Below, piece by piece: positions 7,610 to 14,690 of a stretch of DNA of 33,837 bases (within the stretch, counting starts at the first letter, position 1; each line of letters opens with the position of its first letter). A program made the translations under genes and the position numbers. Source of the DNA: a virus. The DNA is taken from the IMG/VR virus record IMGVR_UViG_3300046411_000516, positions 1-33,837 of that record; one strand, given 5' to 3'. Under the pieces are notes generated by a model, which saw nothing but the letters and a program-made list of their open reading frames with translations, made no database searches and was not told where the DNA came from.

Positions 7610-7825
7610 ATGAAAGTAAATAAAGTTTACAAAGTTTATCGACCAATGCGAGTTTGGTTTAGGGACATGGCAAAATTATTTAATGACATTTTTAATCCAG
7701 GTCAATCAACACATTGGTATATAAGAGTATTAGAAAAAGTAGAAACTGAAAAAGAAAAAAAGAAAATTATTGCAAACATTAAAAAAACAGCCGAACAAAG
7801 AATAAAAGTTTATGAAAGTAATTAA
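7610..7825 (+). CDS. Small basic hypothetical protein
   Basis: This 71-residue protein is rich in Lys/Arg and aromatic residues in its N-terminal half (VYKVYRPMRVWFRDMAKLF) with a charged helical C-terminal half (EKEKKKIIANIKKTAEQR). It follows an AT-rich ~60-base leader after the terminator and overlaps the exonuclease gene by 14 bases, suggesting translational coupling. No family recognised; a DNA-associated accessory role is only a guess. Confidence 0.6.
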   Translation: MKVNKVYKVYRPMRVWFRDMAKLFNDIFNPGQSTHWYIRVLEKVETEKEKKKIIANIKKTAEQRIKVYESN

Positions 7826-8567
7826 AGATAGTAACGATCAATATCATTCGCATAGTAGTATAAGTGCTAGTGGTTTAAAAACGATATATAAGAAATCTGT
7901 ATATCATTTAATTAATCAACAATTTAAAGAAACTCCAGCAATGGCACTTGGAACTGCTGTTCATCAAGCATTACTAGAGCCAGATGATTTTTATGACATT
8001 TATCATGTCATTGAAAAAATTAACAAAAGAACTAAAGCTGGAAAAGAGGAATATGAAAAGCAATTAAAATTAGCTGATGGAAAAATTATTTTAGAATCAG
8101 ATACACATGAAATAATTAAATCTATTCTTGGCAATTATAGACAACATGAGTTAGCTCAAAAATATTGTAAAGGTGAAATTGAATTATCTCACTATACACA
8201 ATATGAGGGTATTGATGTTAGGGTGCGACCAGATTGCATTAATAGAATATCTAATTTTATTAGTGATGTAAAAACTTGCCAAGATAATTCACCAGAGGCA
8301 TTTAAAAGAGATATTTATAAGTGGGCATATCATTTACAAGCTGCATTTTATATGGATATGTGTGGTGTGGATACTTTTAAATTTATAGCAGTTACAACTA
8401 CTCATCCTTATACAGTTGAGGTTTATACATTAAGTGATGAGATTATTGAGTTTGGTAGAAATGCTTACAAACAAGCATTTTCAAAATGGAAACTTTATTT
8501 AGAATCTGGTATTATGCCAGGTTATCATTGGTATAAATACGACAAAGATGGATCATATATATTATAA
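7812..8567 (+). CDS. RecE-type PD-(D/E)XK exonuclease
   Basis: This 251-residue protein carries the motif order of the RecE/DUF3799-like exonuclease group. It has GTAVH with H51, an acidic residue in GEIELSHY (E124 region), PDCI with D141, ISDVKTC with D152 and K154 as the D-X-K pair, and HLQAAFY (Q176, Y180) as motif IV. Such enzymes resect dsDNA ends 5' to 3' to make 3' ssDNA for the partner annealing protein. The annealing-like and SSB-like genes lie just upstream, supporting a recombination role. It overlaps the next gene by 20 bases. Confidence 0.82.
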   Translation: MKVIKDSNDQYHSHSSISASGLKTIYKKSVYHLINQQFKETPAMALGTAVHQALLEPDDFYDIYHVIEKINKRTKAGKEEYEKQLKLADGKIILESDTHEIIKSILGNYRQHELAQKYCKGEIELSHYTQYEGIDVRVRPDCINRISNFISDVKTCQDNSPEAFKRDIYKWAYHLQAAFYMDMCGVDTFKFIAVTTTHPYTVEVYTLSDEIIEFGRNAYKQAFSKWKLYLESGIMPGYHWYKYDKDGSYIL

Positions 8568-9021
8568 TACTAAAACTGAAAAATATAGAGAGATAGTTGA
8601 AAAACATACTAATCTAAAAATAGATAAACTTACTAGGGAGTTTGATTATGTATTTGCTAGATCTTGTTATTATTATTTATGTAGAAAATTTGGTGAGATG
8701 AGCTTTGCAAAAATTGGCAAATCGGTTAACAAGAATCATGCAACTGTTATGCATAGTTTAAGAGAATTGCCTTATATTATTAAGCATGATGTTGTTAGGA
8801 GTAATTTATACAATAGAATTGTTAAAGAGGCAAAAAAAAACCATATAGAAACAGAGAATGGCAAAAGCATTGAAAAGTTAGTTAGTGATCATAATTTTTA
8901 TTTATTGCAATGTGAACATTTAAAAACTAGATTACAACAATTAGATAGAAAGTATAAAAAAATCTTTCAAGAAAATCAAGAAATGAAACGAGTTATTTAC
9001 ATTATGGCTGATACTGACTAA
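8548..9021 (+). CDS. DnaA domain-IV-like DNA-binding protein
   Basis: This 157-residue protein has a segment at ~30-75 that matches the DnaA origin-binding domain: FARSCYYYLCRKFGEMSFAKIG followed by KNHATVMHS, corresponding to the DnaA signature (hTTVxHA type) in its helix-turn-helix. The AAA+ ATPase part is absent. The C-terminal ~70 residues are a charged helix (LKTRLQQLDRKYKKIFQENQ), probably a coiled coil. Stand-alone DnaA C-terminal domains in phages may bind DnaA-box-like sites in phage or host DNA for replication or control. It overlaps the exonuclease gene. Confidence 0.7.
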   Translation: MDHIYYNTKTEKYREIVEKHTNLKIDKLTREFDYVFARSCYYYLCRKFGEMSFAKIGKSVNKNHATVMHSLRELPYIIKHDVVRSNLYNRIVKEAKKNHIETENGKSIEKLVSDHNFYLLQCEHLKTRLQQLDRKYKKIFQENQEMKRVIYIMADTD

Positions 9022-9029
9022 ATATTTTT

Positions 9030-9037
9030 TAATTTTG
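9030..9037 (+). promoter_or_regulatory. Bacteroidetes-type -7 element (TAATTTTG)
   Basis: A perfect TAnnTTTG lies in the gap after the DnaA-like gene, 12 bases before the VRR-NUC ATG at 9050. The leader would be very short. Confidence 0.45.
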
Positions 9038-9049
9038 TAAAAAAACTTT

Positions 9050-9421
9050 ATGAAAAGGAATCCATATGCAAAGTATTTAGGAAAAGAGGACATTTTACAA
9101 AACCAAGTAATGAGATATATAGGTTTAAAATATCCAGGTACACTTTACACCCATGTAGCTAATGAGGGTAAAAGAACTAGGTTTGAACAATATAAAATGA
9201 AATACTTAGGCACTAAAGCTGGGATTCCTGACATAATGATTTTTGATCCAAACAAAACTAAGAATGGTTTAGCCATTGAATTAAAAGCTGGGTATAATAA
9301 ACCTACTGAAAATCAAAAAAAGTGGCTTAAAGAGCTTAAAAAAAAGAATTGGGTAGCTGTTTGGAGTAATAATTTAGATGAATGCATTGAAATAATAGAT
9401 AACTATTTTAACAACAAATAA
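9050..9421 (+). CDS. VRR-NUC domain nuclease
   Basis: This 123-residue protein is a nearly pure VRR-NUC domain, a PD-(D/E)XK nuclease found alone in many phages. Key features are an N-terminal helix with EDILQNQVMRYI, then GTKAGIPDIMIF with D61, then LAIELKAGYNKPTENQKKWL with E77 and K79, and a final strand VAVWSNNLDE. Stand-alone phage VRR-NUC proteins are thought to cut branched or structured DNA, which would fit recombination or replication intermediates. TAATG overlap joins it to the next gene. Confidence 0.85.
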   Translation: MKRNPYAKYLGKEDILQNQVMRYIGLKYPGTLYTHVANEGKRTRFEQYKMKYLGTKAGIPDIMIFDPNKTKNGLAIELKAGYNKPTENQKKWLKELKKKNWVAVWSNNLDECIEIIDNYFNNK

Positions 9422-9672
9422 TGGCTAGATCAAAAAAAATATATTTTGAGGAAGAAAATCAAAAGGTAAGATGGACACAATCTAGCTCAGATGGGTTTAA
9501 ATATGATTATAAGTTTATAGGGGTTGCAAGTGAAGCTGAGTTTGATCTGCTTATGGAACTACTTTGGTTTATGTATGAAGATGGCGATATAACTTACAAT
9601 CAATTTTTTGACACTTTTAGAGAGCTGAAAACATTTTGCGATGGAATTAAAGGTTTGGTTGACAAACAATAA
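9421..9672 (+). CDS. Small acidic hypothetical protein
   Basis: This 83-residue protein is coupled to the VRR-NUC gene by a shared A (TAATG). It begins with a basic segment (MARSKKIYFEEENQKVRW), then an acidic, aromatic helical half (FDLLMELLWFMYEDGDITYNQ). No motif recognised. Its tight coupling suggests it works with the nuclease or replication genes. Confidence 0.6.
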   Translation: MARSKKIYFEEENQKVRWTQSSSDGFKYDYKFIGVASEAEFDLLMELLWFMYEDGDITYNQFFDTFRELKTFCDGIKGLVDKQ

Positions 9673-9695
9673 TTTTATTACTTAGCGACTTATTT

Positions 9696-10547
9696 ATGAA
9701 ATACAATAAGATTTTAAAACCTAAAAAGTTTGACCACTTTACTATTATACCTAGCTACATATTTAGGCATAAAGGCATTTCAGTTGGTGCTACTGGTTTG
9801 TATGCTTATTTATTTTCTCATACAGCTGAACAAGAAATAACAATCCAATTTATTTGTAATCATTTTAAAGAATCAAAAGGTGCTATTGCTAGAAAATTAA
9901 ATGAGCTAATTGATGCTGGTTTTGTGATTAGAGATAGAGTTACTGACAAAGGTAAATTTAAGGGTTATAATTATACACTTAAAGCTAAACCAAAAACCAA
10001 AAAACCAGAACCCCAAAAACCGAAACCCCAAAATGAACCACAAAGTAATATTAATATATATAATGATAATAATATAAAGAGTAATATTACACAAACTGAG
10101 AAAATGCAAAAAGCATTCCCTCATTTTGTTGCTTTATTTGATTCTAGGTATCACCCAAAAACTCAAACACAAATTAAAAATTGGAAAGTGTGTTTAGATA
10201 GGTGTGTTCGTATTGATAAGTATAGTTTAGATGAAATTTATTTAGCTGTAAAAAATGCTAGACAAAGTGATTTCTGGAAAAATAATTTTCTAACATTAAC
10301 TAAACTTAGAAACCATGATAAAAATGGTATTATGTACATCCACAGATTTATTGAAAACAATAAAAAATACAATAAGCCAAAATGTTTTTATAAAATAAAA
10401 GGTATTCAAGAATATAAATTATATAATGATCCTGATGGCTCTGAAAGATTAGGTGCTATAACTAAATACAATAAACTTAATGAATTTAATTTATCACAAT
10501 TTTTAAATAGAGATGAGATTGAACAGCTTAAAAGTTTTATTAAATGA
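9696..10547 (+). CDS. Winged-helix/DnaD-like replication organiser
   Basis: This 283-residue protein has two parts. Residues ~15-90 look like a winged helix (IIPSYIFRHKGISVGATGLYA, FKESKGAIARKLNELIDAGF), common in phage replisome organisers. A Lys/Pro/Gln/Asn linker (~98-130) with KPEPQKPKPQ follows. The C-terminal half includes FWKNNFLTLTKLRNHDKNG, resembling DnaD/phage-replication-protein-O C-terminal regions that end in an 'FW..N.l.l.kL' motif. It likely binds the origin and loads the helicase encoded two genes downstream. The next gene overlaps by four bases (ATGA). Confidence 0.72.
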   Translation: MKYNKILKPKKFDHFTIIPSYIFRHKGISVGATGLYAYLFSHTAEQEITIQFICNHFKESKGAIARKLNELIDAGFVIRDRVTDKGKFKGYNYTLKAKPKTKKPEPQKPKPQNEPQSNINIYNDNNIKSNITQTEKMQKAFPHFVALFDSRYHPKTQTQIKNWKVCLDRCVRIDKYSLDEIYLAVKNARQSDFWKNNFLTLTKLRNHDKNGIMYIHRFIENNKKYNKPKCFYKIKGIQEYKLYNDPDGSERLGAITKYNKLNEFNLSQFLNRDEIEQLKSFIK

Positions 10548-11053
10548 CAATTGGCAAAGTATATAAATTAGATAAATACGAACAAGCTATTGTAAAGCTA
10601 TCAGCTGAGCAAAGGCACAATAATAAAATTAAAACTGGTTGGGATGGTTTAAAAACAGTTAATGAAAAATCAATGCTAGAATTAAATATAGTTGGTTTTG
10701 GTGGTGAGTTTATATTTGCAAGGGAAAATAATTTATATCCAGATTTTAAAATACATAATACTAGCAAGGTTTTAAAAACAGATGACTATGATCACCAATG
10801 GCTAGGGCATAGTGTTGATGTTAAAGTAAATAGAAAAGATCATCCACTTATGATACCAGAATATGCAAATACCGATTGTAAAATATTTGCTTTGTTTACT
10901 TGTAATTATCCTAACTATACTTTTGAGGGTTTTAGTTTAAACAATATTGTTTTTCAAGATTGTAATAAAAAAATGACTAGAGTAAAATCTTATGTTATTG
11001 AAAAAAAGAACTTATTAAGTTACAAAGAATTAATTTTCTTATTGAATATTTAA
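10544..11053 (+). CDS. Possible PD-(D/E)XK-like protein
   Basis: This 169-residue protein contains GFGGEFIFARENNLYPDF, with a conserved-looking Glu in a helix, then QWLGHSVDVKVN, where DVK fits a D-X-K core, then a strand CKIFALFTC. This order (E helix, then D/xxK strand, then another strand) is typical of the PD-(D/E)XK nuclease fold. No specific family is recognised. It lies between a replication organiser and the primase-helicase, so a role in DNA processing is plausible. Confidence in the gene is high, in the fold moderate. Confidence 0.5.
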   Translation: MTIGKVYKLDKYEQAIVKLSAEQRHNNKIKTGWDGLKTVNEKSMLELNIVGFGGEFIFARENNLYPDFKIHNTSKVLKTDDYDHQWLGHSVDVKVNRKDHPLMIPEYANTDCKIFALFTCNYPNYTFEGFSLNNIVFQDCNKKMTRVKSYVIEKKNLLSYKELIFLLNI

Positions 11054-11087
11054 AATAAATTTATATATTTAAAAAATATTTTTATTT

Positions 11088-12773
11088 ATGAATCACTATA
11101 ATGACTTGTTGGCTCTTGGTATTAACTTAAAAAGATCAAATGGATCTGTTAAAACCAAATGTCCAAAATGTTCACATACTAGAAAAAATAAATCAGATGA
11201 TTGTTTATCGGTAAATATTGATGAGGGGTTATATAATTGTCATCATTGTGGATGGGGTGGCAATGTAGGTATAAAGTTTAAGAAAAAAGTTGAGTATGTT
11301 TTACCACCAAAAGTCAATTCCAACATTGCCGAAAGGGTTATTAAATGGTTTGGCAATAGAGGCATTACTGAGCCAACTTTAATTCATTGGAAAATTGGCG
11401 AATCACTTGAATATATGCCACAAGTTCAAGCTAAAAGAAGATGTATCAATTTTAATTATTACAGAAACAATGAAATTGTAAATGTAAAATATAGAGATGG
11501 GGAAAAGAATTTTAAATTAGTTTCTGGAGCTGAGCTTATATTTTATGGCATTGATAATATAAAAGAATTAGATAGATGTTATATAGTTGAGGGTGAAATG
11601 GATGCACTAAGTTTACATGAAGCTGGTTTGTATAGTGTATGTAGTGTTCCGAATGGTGCGAGTAAAGGATCTCAAAAACTAGAATATTTAGATAATTGCT
11701 ATCAATATTTTAAAGATAAAAAAGAGATAATACTTTGTACTGATAATGATGATGCTGGTTTGCAATTAAGAAATGAATTGGCTAGAAGATTTGGAAAGTA
11801 TAGATGTAAGTATGTTGAGTTCGGTAATTATAAAGATGCTAATGAGGTTTTAATTGAAAAAGGAGCAGAGACACTTAGAAATATAATTAAACAAGCTAAG
11901 GATTTTCCATTAGAGGGTGTGCTTAATTTAGATAACATTTGGCAAGATGTTTTAAATTTTAATGAAAATGGTATAACAAATTATTCAATAGGTTTACCAG
12001 GAGCTGATAACTACTTTAAGTTAGCATTTGGGGAATGGAGTGTATTGTCGGGCATACCCAATTCGGGAAAATCTGACATTTTAGATCAAATACTTTGCAA
12101 TGTTGCATTAGAACATGATTTTAGATGTGCAATGTTTTCACCTGAGAGTTTTCCTTATGAGGGACACATAAAAAGAATAGCAAATAAATTAAATGAAAAA
12201 AATTGTAATAGCGATGATTTAAACAATACAAAAGATTTTATTGAAGATCATTTCTTTTGGATTAAGATTGATTTAGAAAACTTAACCTTAAAAGGCATTT
12301 TAAATGCATTTAGGGAGCTTGTATTTCAAAAGGGTATAAATGTATGTGTTATAGATCCCTGGAATATGTTAGATCACTCAGCTCAAAGAGATCATAGTTA
12401 TATAGGCAAAATACTAAGTCAAATAACACAATTTTGTCAACAAACAAACACCCATTTGTTTTTAGTAGCACACCCAAGAAAAATTGAAAGTGAGGGTGGT
12501 GTATATAAAAAACCTACTCTTTATGACATTTCTGGTAGTGCTGATTTTTTTAACAAGGCATATAATGGCTTAATTGCTTATAGATGCATAGGGCAAAAAA
12601 CAAAATATAAAAGTGATGTTGTTAGAGTTCATGTGGAAAAGGTTAAAAGAAAAGAGAATGGACAACTAGGCGATTTTGAGATAGCTCCAGATTTTGATAA
12701 TGGGGGTATTTACAAAGAGATATTTCAAGGTGAAAAGAAAATACAAGTAATAAAAGATAATGTACCATTTTAA
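11088..12773 (+). CDS. Bifunctional primase-helicase (T7 gp4-like)
   Basis: This 561-residue protein has three modules. A zinc-binding element has CPKC (25-28) and CHHC (51-54). A TOPRIM domain has the VEGEMDAL acidic motif (E168/E170) and CTDNDDAG (219-224), followed by KDANEVL. A RecA-like DnaB-family helicase has Walker A GIPNSGKS (322-329) and Walker B VCVIDPWN (D423), then an ISGSADFFNKA stretch typical of the C-terminal hexameric helicase. It makes primers and unwinds DNA at the phage fork. The C terminus ends in DNVPF, resembling an SSB-type tip. No phage DNA polymerase is seen in the window, so it probably recruits the host polymerase. Confidence 0.9.
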   Translation: MNHYNDLLALGINLKRSNGSVKTKCPKCSHTRKNKSDDCLSVNIDEGLYNCHHCGWGGNVGIKFKKKVEYVLPPKVNSNIAERVIKWFGNRGITEPTLIHWKIGESLEYMPQVQAKRRCINFNYYRNNEIVNVKYRDGEKNFKLVSGAELIFYGIDNIKELDRCYIVEGEMDALSLHEAGLYSVCSVPNGASKGSQKLEYLDNCYQYFKDKKEIILCTDNDDAGLQLRNELARRFGKYRCKYVEFGNYKDANEVLIEKGAETLRNIIKQAKDFPLEGVLNLDNIWQDVLNFNENGITNYSIGLPGADNYFKLAFGEWSVLSGIPNSGKSDILDQILCNVALEHDFRCAMFSPESFPYEGHIKRIANKLNEKNCNSDDLNNTKDFIEDHFFWIKIDLENLTLKGILNAFRELVFQKGINVCVIDPWNMLDHSAQRDHSYIGKILSQITQFCQQTNTHLFLVAHPRKIESEGGVYKKPTLYDISGSADFFNKAYNGLIAYRCIGQKTKYKSDVVRVHVEKVKRKENGQLGDFEIAPDFDNGGIYKEIFQGEKKIQVIKDNVPF

Positions 12774-12782
12774 ATAATAATT

Positions 12783-13418
12783 ATGAAGATTTTAAATTTA
12801 TATGCTTGTCTTGGTGGCAACCGATACAAGTGGGGTGATGAACATGAAATTACAGCTGTTGAGTGGGATCCTGAACTTGCTAGATTATATCAAGAGAGGT
12901 TTCCAAATGACAAAGTTGTTGTAGATGATGCTCATCAATATTTGTTAGATAATTATCAAGAGTTTGATTTTATTTGGAGTTCACCACCTTGTCCAACTCA
13001 TAGTAGATCAAGGTTTGCTAGAAGAAGCACAACTAAACCTGTTTATCCAGATATGAAATTATATCAAGAAATTTTGTTTTTACAAAAATGGTTTAAAGGT
13101 AAATATGTTATTGAAAATGTTATACCTTATTATGAACCATTAGTTCCAGCTAAAAAAAAAGGTAGGCATTTATATTGGACAAATTTTATTTTACCAAATT
13201 CTCTTAATGAAAGAAAATGTAATATAATGGAATCTAAAAATGAAGTTGATAAATGGTGTAAATTTCATGATTATGATTTTAGAAAATATAAAGGCAAACA
13301 AAGTGTACAAAAAATTGCTAGAAACCTTGTTGACTATCAAGCTGGAAAAACAATATTAGATACTGTAATGGGAATTAGACACAAAAATGATATAACACAA
13401 ATTGAATTAGAATTATGA
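12783..13418 (+). CDS. DNA (cytosine-5) methyltransferase, solitary and short
   Basis: This 211-residue protein shows C5-methyltransferase motifs: motif I LNLYACLGGNRYKWG (S-adenosylmethionine binding), an acidic strand AVEWDP, motif IV WSSPPCPTHSRSR with C70 as the catalytic cysteine, and motif VI YVIENV. Then comes GRHLYWTNF, and a C-terminal RNLVDYQAGKTILDTVMG replaces motifs IX-X. It is shorter than typical bacterial enzymes (~300-400), so the target recognition region is small. No restriction partner is present, so it most likely protects phage DNA from host restriction or marks it for packaging or regulation. The next gene overlaps by four bases. Confidence 0.83.
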   Translation: MKILNLYACLGGNRYKWGDEHEITAVEWDPELARLYQERFPNDKVVVDDAHQYLLDNYQEFDFIWSSPPCPTHSRSRFARRSTTKPVYPDMKLYQEILFLQKWFKGKYVIENVIPYYEPLVPAKKKGRHLYWTNFILPNSLNERKCNIMESKNEVDKWCKFHDYDFRKYKGKQSVQKIARNLVDYQAGKTILDTVMGIRHKNDITQIELEL

Positions 13419-13753
13419 ACCAAAAAGAATTTATTGAAACAAAAAAATATATCCTTGAAAAAGCATTGGATATAATGAATGCTAAACAACCAGAATACAC
13501 AAACAAAAGTATTGATGTATTACACAACTTTAAATCAACTGCTGAAAGTATAGGTATAACCCCTATGGAAGTTTGGGCAGTATTCTTTAATAAGCACATA
13601 CAAGCTATTTTAAGCCATGCTGGTGATCCACATTTGCATCAAGCTGAGCCAATTGATAGTAGATATGCAGATGCTTTAAATTATTTATTTTTAGGTTTTG
13701 CAATGCTTGTTGAAGATTCTAGTAAAAAAGACATAATATCTGGCACAGAATGA
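13415..13753 (+). CDS. Putative all-alpha NTP-pyrophosphatase-like protein
   Basis: This 112-residue protein is predicted all-helical. The pattern YTNKSIDVLHNFKSTAESIG, then MEVWAVFFNKHIQAIL, then EPIDSRYADALNYLFLG resembles short phage proteins related to MazG/DUF1599-like nucleotide pyrophosphohydrolases. In that fold a final (D/E)xxxDxxNY helix supplies metal ligands. Such enzymes clean non-canonical dNTPs or tune nucleotide pools. Similarity is remembered, not computed. It is coupled by ATGA overlaps to the methyltransferase and to the following gene. Confidence 0.5.
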   Translation: MNQKEFIETKKYILEKALDIMNAKQPEYTNKSIDVLHNFKSTAESIGITPMEVWAVFFNKHIQAILSHAGDPHLHQAEPIDSRYADALNYLFLGFAMLVEDSSKKDIISGTE

Positions 13754-13962
13754 ATAAATACTTAAAAGCACAATCCTGGTGTTTAAAAAACAATATAAAG
13801 GTTTACATAGTTCCCATTAAGGGCAAAAAAAAATGCTATGTTGAAATAAATGATGATGGTCAATTAATTAGATCTCCTAAAACCTATGCATATCAAAAAG
13901 ATGCAAGTAATAAAATATGGGATTTGTATTTGTATTTATATGAAAAAAAGCAAAATAATTAA
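13750..13962 (+). CDS. Small basic hypothetical protein
   Basis: This 70-residue Lys/Tyr-rich protein (KVYIVPIKGKKKCYVEIND) overlaps the preceding gene by four bases and ends the replication operon. No motif is recognised. Its beta-strand-like alternation in the first half and charged helical end suggest a small folded domain. Confidence 0.55.
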   Translation: MNKYLKAQSWCLKNNIKVYIVPIKGKKKCYVEINDDGQLIRSPKTYAYQKDASNKIWDLYLYLYEKKQNN

Positions 13963-13976
13963 AATAAATTAAAAAA

Positions 13977-14010
13977 ATTCTTTGTAATTAAAAAAATATT
14001 TGTATATTTG
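13977..14010 (+). promoter_or_regulatory. Early promoter module 2 (ATTCTTTG ... TATATTTG)
   Basis: TATATTTG at 14003-14010 is a perfect TAnnTTTG. ATTCTTTG starting at 13977 provides a TTTG at -33 with 18 bases between the elements. The preceding AAATAAATTAAAAA block is shared with modules 1 and 3. It drives the small gene at 14039. Confidence 0.7.
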
Positions 14011-14038
14011 AGTATAATTAATAACAAAAACTTATAAC

Positions 14039-14239
14039 ATGATAAATTTAAATAACCTTTACAACGAATCTTTTAAAAAAACAATTGAAACATTAATTGG
14101 AACTGATAATGAAATGGAATTTATTAATTTTAATGAATCTCATGAAAAAATTGCTTTACAAATGGGATTAACTGTATATAATTGTGGTTCATCAATAATT
14201 ATTAAAAGTGAGCCATGTGATATAAATGCATGGGCATAA
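14039..14239 (+). CDS. Small acidic hypothetical early protein
   Basis: This 66-residue protein (MINLNNLYNESFKKTIE, then ALQMGLTVYNCGSSIIIKSE) is transcribed alone from promoter module 2 and stopped by the terminator at 14287-14315. A single-gene unit with a strong promoter is typical of early host-takeover proteins, but no family is recognised. The C-terminal half could be a small beta-hairpin. A structured 3' UTR follows. Confidence 0.6.
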   Translation: MINLNNLYNESFKKTIETLIGTDNEMEFINFNESHEKIALQMGLTVYNCGSSIIIKSEPCDINAWA

Positions 14240-14242
14240 AAA

Positions 14243-14281
14243 CCTAATATAAAAAGCCAGGTGGAAGCTATTGGCATTAGG
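14243..14281 (+). ncRNA. Structured 3' UTR element
   Basis: CCTAAT (14243-14248) pairs with ATTAGG (14276-14281), and GCCA (14256-14259) pairs with TGGC (14272-14275), leaving a seven-base A-rich bulge and a purine-rich apical loop containing GTGGAAGCTAT. It sits between a stop codon and a terminator. It may be a small RNA end or an mRNA stability element. Confidence 0.35.
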
Positions 14282-14286
14282 TAATC

Positions 14287-14315
14287 AAAGGGGGTTTTAC
14301 AACTCCCTTTTTTTT
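14287..14315 (+). terminator. Rho-independent terminator
   Basis: AAAGGGGG pairs with CTCCCTTT (one G-U) around an eight-base loop and runs into eight T residues. It separates the 14039 gene from the packaging operon. Confidence 0.82.
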
Positions 14316-14318
14316 ATG

Positions 14319-14326
14319 TAATTTTG
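14319..14326 (+). promoter_or_regulatory. Bacteroidetes-type -7 element before the terminase genes
   Basis: A perfect TAATTTTG ends four bases before the TerS ATG at 14331. A start site at the usual distance would give a leaderless or nearly leaderless mRNA. Confidence 0.55.
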
Positions 14327-14330
14327 TTAA

Positions 14331-14690
14331 ATGGCAAATAGACAAGTTTCGACACATAAAAAAAGATTAATGCTCAAAGCATTGGAAAAAAGTTTATCAG
14401 TTGTTACAACAGCTTGTAAGCAAGTTGGCATTGATAGGCAAACACATTATAATTGGCTTAAAAAGGATGAGAAATATGCAGCAGATGTAAAAGACATTGA
14501 GAATGTTACACTAGATTTTGCAGAGAGCCAATTACATGAACAAATTAGAGAGGGCAATGTTACAGCTACAATATTCCTACTAAAAACAAAAGGTAAAAAG
14601 AGAGGTTATATCGAAAGGCAAGAAATACAACATGATAGCTCTATTGAAAGCAAACTAATTGAATGGACACCAGCCAAAGACAAAGAGTAA
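14331..14690 (+). CDS. Terminase small subunit
   Basis: This 119-residue protein has an N-terminal helix-turn-helix (LEKSLSVVTTACKQVGIDRQ, then THYNWLKKDEKYAADV), typical of small terminase subunits that bind the packaging site. A helical oligomerisation region (DFAESQLHEQIREGNVTATI) and a TKGKKRGYIERQE end follow, as in phBC6A51-like TerS proteins. It overlaps the large subunit gene by 28 bases, the usual TerS-TerL coupling. Confidence 0.82.
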   Translation: MANRQVSTHKKRLMLKALEKSLSVVTTACKQVGIDRQTHYNWLKKDEKYAADVKDIENVTLDFAESQLHEQIREGNVTATIFLLKTKGKKRGYIERQEIQHDSSIESKLIEWTPAKDKE

